This document shows, one piece after another, positions 46,516 through 52,180 of a DNA stretch of 52,180 nucleotides. Both the position numbers and the translations under genes were made by a program. This DNA is from Cloacibacillus sp. (GTDB lineage Bacteria > Synergistota > Synergistia > Synergistales > Synergistaceae), in assembly GCF_020860125.1 (NCBI RefSeq), contig NZ_JAJBUX010000007.1, positions 1-52,180 of the forward strand. Direction: 5' to 3'. How positions within the stretch are numbered: the first letter of the stretch is position 1; every line of letters begins with the position of its first letter. Below the pieces are notes generated by a model that was not told the DNA's origin, did not search any database, and saw nothing but the letters and a program-made list of their open reading frames with translations.

Positions 46516-48114
46516 ATGAATTCTTTGCTGCTGTTTAAATCAATGCCGCTGCCGTTCCTCACGCTGATCCTGCCGCTTGCCGGCGCCGGCTGTTATGGAC
46601 TGCTGCTTCTATATAACAGGTTTTTCTCCCGCTGGACGGGGCGCGTCCTGGTCCTGCCGAAGATATTGTACAAGCTGCCTTTCCTTGTCCTGCTCGTTGC
46701 GGGGACAGTGCTTTCCAGCCTCGTATGGATGAGCGTGAGCGGTTCTTACAGCCCGCTTTACGTCTTTACGAATACCGGCTGGTCCAACGTTCTCACCAGC
46801 GAGTCGGTTAAAAACGCGCAGGCGGTGCTGCGGATAGACGCCTTCGGGGCGATCTCGGCGGCGCTTATGAGCTTTGTGGCGCTGACGGCGGGCATCAGGG
46901 CCCTCGCCGACCGCCAGAATGTGATAACGCCGCGCAAGGTGGTTTTCTTCCTGCTGACCTGCACCGGCATTCAGGGGATATTTTATCTGAATAGCCTGAT
47001 GCTGCTCTTTGTATTCCTGCTACTTACACAGCTTGGCGTGACGGGGCTTTACAGCAACTTCGCCACTAAGAGGCGGGAGGGCGGGGAGTCTGTCTTCTAT
47101 TATGTCTCGCGTGTGCTGCTTTTGGTGATGTTCCTCGCCGGAGTTGTGATCCTGCGGGTGAAGTACGGCACCGACAACATCAATATGATCGCCACGAGGA
47201 TCGCCCCCGCGAACGATACGCTGTGGGCCTTTATCTTTCTCGTTGTGCCGCTGCTCTATATCTTCGTGAAGCCGTCGCCATATCTTCCCGACGCCTCTCG
47301 CAACTGTTTCTTTGGGATAAGGACGCAGGCTTCGCTCTTTGTCGCTTTCCGCGTCATCTTTTCCCTTTACGGGCCGATGCAGGGGCTGCAAAAGGTACCC
47401 ATGCTCTTCATCCTGCTCGGCTTCGCCTCCGTCATGCTTGCGCTGGTCCTTTCCTGCGGCGCTAAGGATCCTGAACGCTTTATGAATTCGATGGTCTTCT
47501 ATATGAAGGGCATGATCCTGATATCCATCGGTATTGCGATGGACGGCACATTCAGCGCGGAGCGCGCCGCGCTCTACGGCGTGAGCGCGATCGAAGCGAT
47601 GATCTCGCTCTGGCTGGTTTTCCTGCCTATCTCCGCCGCGCTGGCGATAATAACGGTATTTCTGAAACAGAGGTATGAGGAGCGCGAGCTCTGGCAGGAG
47701 GGAGCGCTGCTGAAACGTATTCCCTTCACCGCCTTCTCCCTATTCATCGTCATCGCGATACTCGGCGGGCTGCCGCCCTTTATCGGTTACAGCGGCAAGC
47801 AGCTGCTGTTCCGCTCGGCGAACTTCATGAGCCCCCTCGTACTCACGGCGCTTTTCCTCTTTACTGTGGCAATGTTGCTCACAGGGCTGCGCTTCCTTAT
47901 CGCGCTGACGATCGGCAAGGTCTCTCAAAAGCAGGATTTCAGCTTCAGCGGCGAGGTGACGATCGCCTTCCCGCTATTTCTGCTGCTGATGCTCTTTATC
48001 ACGACGACGGTGCTGCCCGGCGAGCTTTTTGAGGAGTCGGTTGCCCCCTCCGTCGAGTCGCTGATCAACCGCACGACTCCGGCCAACCTGTTCTCCGTGG
48101 AGGTAGACGAATAA
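46516..48114 (+). CDS. NuoL/M/N-like proton-pumping membrane subunit
   Basis: 532 residues from ATG 46516 with some 14 membrane helices, related to antiporter-like subunits of complex I, Ech hydrogenases and Mrp. The conserved segment LYIFVKPSPYLPDASRN corresponds to the family's K-x-P-x-H-x-WLPDA loop, keeping the Lys but with Tyr for His. GGLPPFIGYSGKQLLFRSA corresponds to the helix-12 region (GIPPFSGFxxK). It would move protons or Na+ in the membrane arm. Start chosen by the family-like N-terminus; the ribosome site (GGTGAG) is weak. Confidence 0.8.
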   Translation: MNSLLLFKSMPLPFLTLILPLAGAGCYGLLLLYNRFFSRWTGRVLVLPKILYKLPFLVLLVAGTVLSSLVWMSVSGSYSPLYVFTNTGWSNVLTSESVKNAQAVLRIDAFGAISAALMSFVALTAGIRALADRQNVITPRKVVFFLLTCTGIQGIFYLNSLMLLFVFLLLTQLGVTGLYSNFATKRREGGESVFYYVSRVLLLVMFLAGVVILRVKYGTDNINMIATRIAPANDTLWAFIFLVVPLLYIFVKPSPYLPDASRNCFFGIRTQASLFVAFRVIFSLYGPMQGLQKVPMLFILLGFASVMLALVLSCGAKDPERFMNSMVFYMKGMILISIGIAMDGTFSAERAALYGVSAIEAMISLWLVFLPISAALAIITVFLKQRYEERELWQEGALLKRIPFTAFSLFIVIAILGGLPPFIGYSGKQLLFRSANFMSPLVLTALFLFTVAMLLTGLRFLIALTIGKVSQKQDFSFSGEVTIAFPLFLLLMLFITTTVLPGELFEESVAPSVESLINRTTPANLFSVEVDE

Positions 48115-48419
48115 TGATGGCTTTCAGGATTTCAACGGGATTCTTTATCTGGGACGTATACAAATGGCTGCTGGTCTTTCTTCTCTCCGCGCTGGTCGCC
48201 TGGCTCGTCGTCAGTATTGCCGTAAAGCGCCGCGGCGGGAGGCTCTTCCCTGAACCGCGCCGTCGTGTGCAGGAGCAGGCCGCCGTCCTGCCCGTGGAGC
48301 GTTTCATCGCCGGTTTCAGCCGGGTATTCATCGAGCCGTGGGGTGAGCTTCCGTCATGCGGCCTCTTCGGGATCGCCGCGCTGACGATATTATTTGTGAT
48401 TACGATATTTCTAGGGTGA
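48114..48419 (+). CDS. small two-TM subunit of the complex-I-like cluster
   Basis: 101 residues. Two membrane segments (KWLLVFLLSALVAWLVVSIA and FGIAALTILFVITIFLG) connected by a basic loop with RRVQEQAAVLPVERF. The ATG overlaps the previous stop (TAATG), and the next gene follows after 6 bp, so it is one operon. No family recognised; probably a small membrane-arm subunit. Confidence 0.6.
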   Translation: MMAFRISTGFFIWDVYKWLLVFLLSALVAWLVVSIAVKRRGGRLFPEPRRRVQEQAAVLPVERFIAGFSRVFIEPWGELPSCGLFGIAALTILFVITIFLG

Positions 48420-48425
48420 TTTTTA

Positions 48426-49442
48426 ATGATAGATCTCTTTTCGATGGTTTTTAAGTATTTCAACGCCTGGCTGCTGATGGGGTTTGCGCTCGTCGCGGCG
48501 ATCGTGACGGAGAAGCTCTATCTGTTGCTGGTCTCTGCCGTACAGAGAAAGCGCATGGGTGGGGTCCGCGTACCAAGGAGAGGGCTGCGCGCCATCTTCC
48601 GCCTGGAGATAGGGCTGCCGGAGACCGCCGCCGTCAATATCGCCCTTTACGGCCCATCGCTGGCGATAGCCTCGCTGATGACGGTCTGCGCGAGTCTGCC
48701 CTTCTGCACCTTTATCCCCATCATCGACAATGGCTCTGATCTCATCCAGCTCGTGCAGTTCCTGCTGCTCTCGGAGGTATTCGCGCTTATTTCGCTTTAC
48801 GCGCTGGGAACTGGAACCGGTAACGAGGTTGCCCGCAGTGAGATGCGCAACATGCTGCGGCTGCTGGTGCCGCTCGTCGCCTGTTATGCCTCGCTGGCCT
48901 CCTTCTTTACGAAAAACGGCCTCGACAGCGACCCTTTCAGCCTCAACTCTTTTTCCATGACGGGACACTTTGCCTCTATGTCCGCCTGGGGGATCTGCGG
49001 CGTTCTGCTTCTGGTCTTCGTGATATTGAGCCAGATCCCGCATCGCAGCGTTACTGCCGGCAGCGCGCTTTTTATTCATGGAGAGTCTCCGGAGTTTGAG
49101 GGCGCGCCGAGGGGGATGCTGCAGATATGGTCGGTCTTCCGGGCCTTCATCGTGATATCGATCGTCACCTATATACTCTTTCCCGCCGACATGATCGCCA
49201 CACTGAGCGAAGGGCTTGGCATCTCGTGGCGGGGGCAGGCGCTGAACTTTGTCATCTTCTGGCTCGCGGTCGTAGCCTCGCGTCTGGTACTGGTTCCAGC
49301 CTGCTGGCTCATCGTGCAGGCGGCGGAGAGCAGGATACCGAAACCGTTCAGGGGAAGCCTGATCCCGATCCTGACGGTGGCGGCGATGATGCTGCTCTGG
49401 TACGAAGGCATACTTCTCTCACAGGAGGCCGCGTCGTTCTGA
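48426..49442 (+). CDS. NuoH/EchB-like membrane subunit
   Basis: 338 residues, about eight helices. The loop GESPEFEGAPRGMLQIWSVF corresponds to the NuoH/HycD loop that carries conserved acidic residues at the quinone-site junction, although much altered. LETA-like segment GLPETAAVNIALYGPSLAIA near the start also fits. It would couple a soluble redox part to the ion-pumping subunit, but no catalytic NuoB/C/D-type gene is in the window. Confidence 0.7.
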   Translation: MIDLFSMVFKYFNAWLLMGFALVAAIVTEKLYLLLVSAVQRKRMGGVRVPRRGLRAIFRLEIGLPETAAVNIALYGPSLAIASLMTVCASLPFCTFIPIIDNGSDLIQLVQFLLLSEVFALISLYALGTGTGNEVARSEMRNMLRLLVPLVACYASLASFFTKNGLDSDPFSLNSFSMTGHFASMSAWGICGVLLLVFVILSQIPHRSVTAGSALFIHGESPEFEGAPRGMLQIWSVFRAFIVISIVTYILFPADMIATLSEGLGISWRGQALNFVIFWLAVVASRLVLVPACWLIVQAAESRIPKPFRGSLIPILTVAAMMLLWYEGILLSQEAASF

Positions 49443-50404
49443 TGAAAGAGGTGCTGATAATCTCCACCGGCGGCACCATCGTCTCAGTCGACCATGGAAA
49501 TGGCGCGGTGCCGGATTCAGATGCCGCTCTCGGCATTCTTCAAAGGGCGGGGGAGTTCCTCAGCGAAAAAGGATATTCTTACAGTGTGGAGGCTGTTTTT
49601 GGCGAGGCAGGATGCGACAGCTCCGACATCTCTCCCGCTGAATGGCTGACGCTTACGCAGAGGGTAAACGAAGCGGTCCTGCGCGGGGTAAAAAAGATTC
49701 TCATAATCCATGGGACCGATACGATGGCCTATACCGCCGCTTGGCTTTCGCTCACAGCCGACCCGGACGCCGCGGTGGTGCTCACCGGCAGCCAGCGGAC
49801 GCCTGGGGCTCCCGATTTTGACGGAGAATCCAACCTCCACGGAGCGGCAAGGCTTCTCTGCGGCGTGAAGCGCGGCGTATTCATCCACTTTGACGGCCGG
49901 GATTACGAGGGGGCCTTTGTACATAAGGAGGACGCCGAGGTGCTCTCCGCCTATGTATCTACCGGATACGGCGCACTGCCGCGAAACGGGATATACCGCG
50001 CCCTCGATGGTAAAGAGACTGAATGGCGCGCCGCCGCAGCAGGGCTGTCGCTTGTCACGCTGCATCCCGCGGTCCTGCCGCGCTTTGATCTTTGTAAGAT
50101 ACTTATCCTAGCCGGATACGGCGCGGGGAATATGCCGCAGAGGCTGCGCCTGCAGCTGGCGGAAAGTTTTCCGGCTGGAGGCCGCAGGCCGCTCATCATC
50201 GCGGCCAGTTCGTGCGCCCGCGGCCGAAAAAACCCCGCCTTTTACGGCGGCGTCGGCATCGCGGAGCTGGCGCAAGAGAGTTTTTCCATTTTTAGTCAGG
50301 GAAGCTATTCCCTTGAGTTCCTGATTGCATTATCATATCTTTCATTATTAGTTTCACCGGAAGAGCCGGAAAATATTTTGCAATTATATTTGGAAAAATT
50401 TTAA
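49442..50404 (+). CDS. cytoplasmic L-asparaginase (type I)
   Basis: 320 residues from ATG 49442, overlapping the NuoH-like stop (TGATG). Both threonine active-site motifs are present: LIISTGGTIVSVDHG near the N-terminus and IIHGTDTMAYTAAWLS near residue 85, plus VVLTGSQRTPGAPDFDGESN. It hydrolyses L-asparagine to aspartate and ammonia. No signal peptide, hence cytoplasmic. With the acidic amino-acid symporter and GlnRS it fits a host living on amino acids. Confidence 0.9.
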   Translation: MKEVLIISTGGTIVSVDHGNGAVPDSDAALGILQRAGEFLSEKGYSYSVEAVFGEAGCDSSDISPAEWLTLTQRVNEAVLRGVKKILIIHGTDTMAYTAAWLSLTADPDAAVVLTGSQRTPGAPDFDGESNLHGAARLLCGVKRGVFIHFDGRDYEGAFVHKEDAEVLSAYVSTGYGALPRNGIYRALDGKETEWRAAAAGLSLVTLHPAVLPRFDLCKILILAGYGAGNMPQRLRLQLAESFPAGGRRPLIIAASSCARGRKNPAFYGGVGIAELAQESFSIFSQGSYSLEFLIALSYLSLLVSPEEPENILQLYLEKF

Positions 50405-50425
50405 TAGATAATTGGAGGCGGCCTA

Positions 50426-52099
50426 ATGGCTTCAGAAAATAAGAATCAGAATTTTATCGAGGAGATAATAACCAAAGACCTTGAAAACGGTACGGTCAAC
50501 GAGGTGGTCACGAGATTCCCACCGGAGCCTAACGGCTATCTCCACATCGGGCACGCGAAATCCATCTGCCTTAACTTTGGCATGGCCGCGCAGTTTGGCG
50601 GCAGGTGCAACCTTCGCTTTGACGACACAAACCCCGCGAAAGAGGAGACGGAGTATGTCGAGGCGATCATGGAGGACGTCAAGTGGCTGGGTTTCGAGTG
50701 GGCCGAGCTGCGCTACGCCTCAGACTATTTTGAACAGTTTTATAAGTGGGCGCTCGACCTCATAAAGGCCGGCAAAGCCTATGTCGACGACCAGAACGCG
50801 GAGGAGATACGCGCCAACCGCGGCACGCTGACGAAGCCCGGAGCCGACTCGCCTTACAGAGACCGCAGTGTGGAAGAGAACCTTGAACTCTTCGCGAAGA
50901 TGACGGCGGGAGAATTTGAAGAGGGCAGCCACGTCCTGCGCGCGAAGATCGACATGGCGAGCAGCAACCTCAACCTGCGCGACCCCGTTATCTACCGCAT
51001 CCTCAAACGCGAGCACCACCGTACAGGCGCTAAATGGTGCGTCTACCCGATGTACGACTTCGCCCACGGCTACGAGGACGCCATCGAGGGCGTCACCCAT
51101 TCCATCTGCACCCTTGAATTCCAGGACCACCGCCCCCTCTACGACTGGTTCATAGCCAACGTGGACGTTCCGCATGTGCCGCACCAGTATGAATTCGCGC
51201 GCCTTAACCTTACCTACACGGTGATGAGCAAACGCAAGCTGCTTGAGCTTGTCTCTCTCGGCATCGTCGACGGCTGGGACGACCCGCGCATGCCGACGAT
51301 TTCCGGTTTCCGCCGCCGCGGCTATACCGCCGCCGCCATCCGCCGCTTCTGCCGCGAGATCGGCGTCGCGAAGGCCGACAGCATGGTCGAGGTCGAGCTT
51401 CTGCAGCACTGCCTGCGCGAAGAGCTCAACAAGACGGCGCGGCGCGGCATGGCGGTACTGAATCCGCTCAAGGTGGTGCTTGAAAACTGGCCAGATGGTT
51501 TTGTCGACGAGCTTCCCGCCGAGAACAATCCCGAGGACCCCGAGGCCGGCAGCCGCAAAGTGAAGATCGGCAAAGAGATCTATATAGAGCGTGAAGATTT
51601 CATGGAGGAGCCGGTGAAGGGCTTCTTCCGCCTGTCGCCCGGCAAAGAGGTGCGCCTCAAACACGCCTATATCATCAAGTGCGGCGAGGTGATCAAGGAC
51701 GCGGCGGGGAATGTCACGGAGCTGCGCTGCTCGGTCGACATGGAGAGCCGCGGCGGTGACGCCCCCGACGGACGCAAGATAAAAGGCACGCTCCACTGGG
51801 TGTGGGGCGGTGACGCCGTGAAGGCGAGAGTCAACCTCTACGGACACCTCTTCACACTGCGCAATATGAACGACATGGAAGATGGCAAAGACTATAAGGA
51901 TTACCTTGACCCGCAGTCATGTGTGGTCATGGAAGAGGCCCTTGTGGAGCCCACGCTCGCGCAGGCCGCGCCGCTGGATAAGTTCCAGTTTCTGCGTCAC
52001 GGCTACTTCTGCGCCGACAGCGCCACCACGCCGGAGCGCCCCGTATTTAACCTCACGGTATCGCTGAAGGACTCCTGGGGTAAGGAACAGAAGCGGTAG
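50426..52099 (+). CDS. glnS: glutaminyl-tRNA synthetase
   Basis: 557 residues, full length for bacterial GlnRS (about 550). HIGH motif in RFPPEPNGYLHIGHAKSICL, class-I GlnRS signature RCNLRFDDTNPAKEETEYVE, KMSKS-type motif YTVMSKRKL, and the anticodon-binding C-terminal beta-barrels with GTLHWVWGGDAVKARVNLYG. It charges tRNA-Gln with glutamine directly. Ribosome site GGAGGCGGCC precedes ATG 50426. Confidence 0.95.
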   Translation: MASENKNQNFIEEIITKDLENGTVNEVVTRFPPEPNGYLHIGHAKSICLNFGMAAQFGGRCNLRFDDTNPAKEETEYVEAIMEDVKWLGFEWAELRYASDYFEQFYKWALDLIKAGKAYVDDQNAEEIRANRGTLTKPGADSPYRDRSVEENLELFAKMTAGEFEEGSHVLRAKIDMASSNLNLRDPVIYRILKREHHRTGAKWCVYPMYDFAHGYEDAIEGVTHSICTLEFQDHRPLYDWFIANVDVPHVPHQYEFARLNLTYTVMSKRKLLELVSLGIVDGWDDPRMPTISGFRRRGYTAAAIRRFCREIGVAKADSMVEVELLQHCLREELNKTARRGMAVLNPLKVVLENWPDGFVDELPAENNPEDPEAGSRKVKIGKEIYIEREDFMEEPVKGFFRLSPGKEVRLKHAYIIKCGEVIKDAAGNVTELRCSVDMESRGGDAPDGRKIKGTLHWVWGGDAVKARVNLYGHLFTLRNMNDMEDGKDYKDYLDPQSCVVMEEALVEPTLAQAAPLDKFQFLRHGYFCADSATTPERPVFNLTVSLKDSWGKEQKR

Positions 52100-52142
52100 C
52101 GGCAAGCCCTCCCTGTCTGTTGATGAAGAATATTCGACAACA

Positions 52143-52176
52143 AAGATGAGACGCCATAGGCAAGGCGTCTCATCTT
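52143..52176 (+). terminator. terminator hairpin after glnS
   Basis: AAGATGAGACGCC (52143-52155) and GGCGTCTCATCTT (52164-52176) form a perfect 13-bp stem with an 8-nt loop. The window ends four bases later, so any U-run beyond cannot be seen; the stem's own end is T-rich (CATCTT). Confidence 0.8.
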
Positions 52177-52180
52177 CGTA

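Noticed and set aside
50720..51847. 375-codon minus-strand ORF opposite glnS
   Set aside because: Antisense of a highly conserved synthetase; no ribosome site or family resemblance.
1..52180. CRISPR arrays, insertion sequences and rRNA
   Set aside because: No regularly spaced repeats, transposase genes or rRNA-like sequence noticed. The repeats found are coding tandem units, operators or iterons.

Overview
The window is a nearly complete temperate phage genome (a prophage, left end outside the window) joined on its right to bacterial chromosome. The phage part runs from about 1 to 44.7 kb. The chromosomal part, 44.7 to 52.2 kb, holds tRNA-Arg(ACG), tRNA-Ser(GCT), a dicarboxylate/amino-acid:cation symporter, three complex-I-like membrane subunits, a cytoplasmic L-asparaginase and glutaminyl-tRNA synthetase. 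Moderately high GC, nested spanin-like lysis genes (which imply an outer membrane) and amino-acid-oriented neighbours suggest a Gram-negative-type amino-acid fermenter, perhaps Synergistota; that placement is inference. tRNA-Arg has its 3' end towards the phage, so it is the likely attachment site.

Layout. 0-0.6 kb: divergent control region with repeated operators and an XRE regulator. 0.6-5.9 kb: small early genes, mostly unknown, with a reverse-strand DUF4393 (Abi-alpha-like) cargo gene. 5.9-15.6 kb: recombination and replication (RecE-like nuclease, RecT, SMC-like ATPase, TOPRIM/VirE-type primase-helicase, a candidate origin with GTGGC repeats, an SF2 helicase split by an intein in its P-loop, a RuvC-like resolvase). 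15.6-18.0 kb: late-regulator-like gene, a scar of three truncated gene starts, an inserted hicAB toxin-antitoxin pair, and a small tyrosine recombinase. 18.2-25.1 kb: lambda-type packaging and head module with a lambda-like cos site directly before the terminase. 25.1-37.4 kb: head-tail joining genes and a P2-type contractile tail, including an unannotated E/E' -1 frameshift gene and a PAAR spike gene with an in-frame TGA. 37.4-41.8 kb: fibres, the distal part AT-rich and containing a G9 tract. 41.8-44.1 kb: a HExxH membrane protein, endolysin, holin-like proteins and spanins, then a strong terminator and a reverse-strand GIY-YIG-like gene.

How it works together: XRE control sets lysogeny or early expression; RecE/RecT/ATPase with primase, helicase and resolvase replicate and recombine the genome; Nu1/GpA-type terminase would cut at cos and fill a lambda-type capsid; a P2-type contractile tail is attached, giving a myovirus with a siphovirus-type head module.

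The most striking observation is the PAAR spike gene (34393..34686). It is open end to end except for one TGA, placed where I recall phage PAAR relatives carrying Cys (TGHG-C-WPPRP). The TGA is followed at the spacing known for bacterial SECIS elements by a hairpin with a GGUC loop, so it may encode a selenocysteine-containing tail spike. Other leads are the cos site, the P2-like frameshift, the P-loop intein, the candidate replication origin, the G9 tract in an adhesin-like fibre gene, and several frame breaks at homopolymers that must be separated from sequencing errors.
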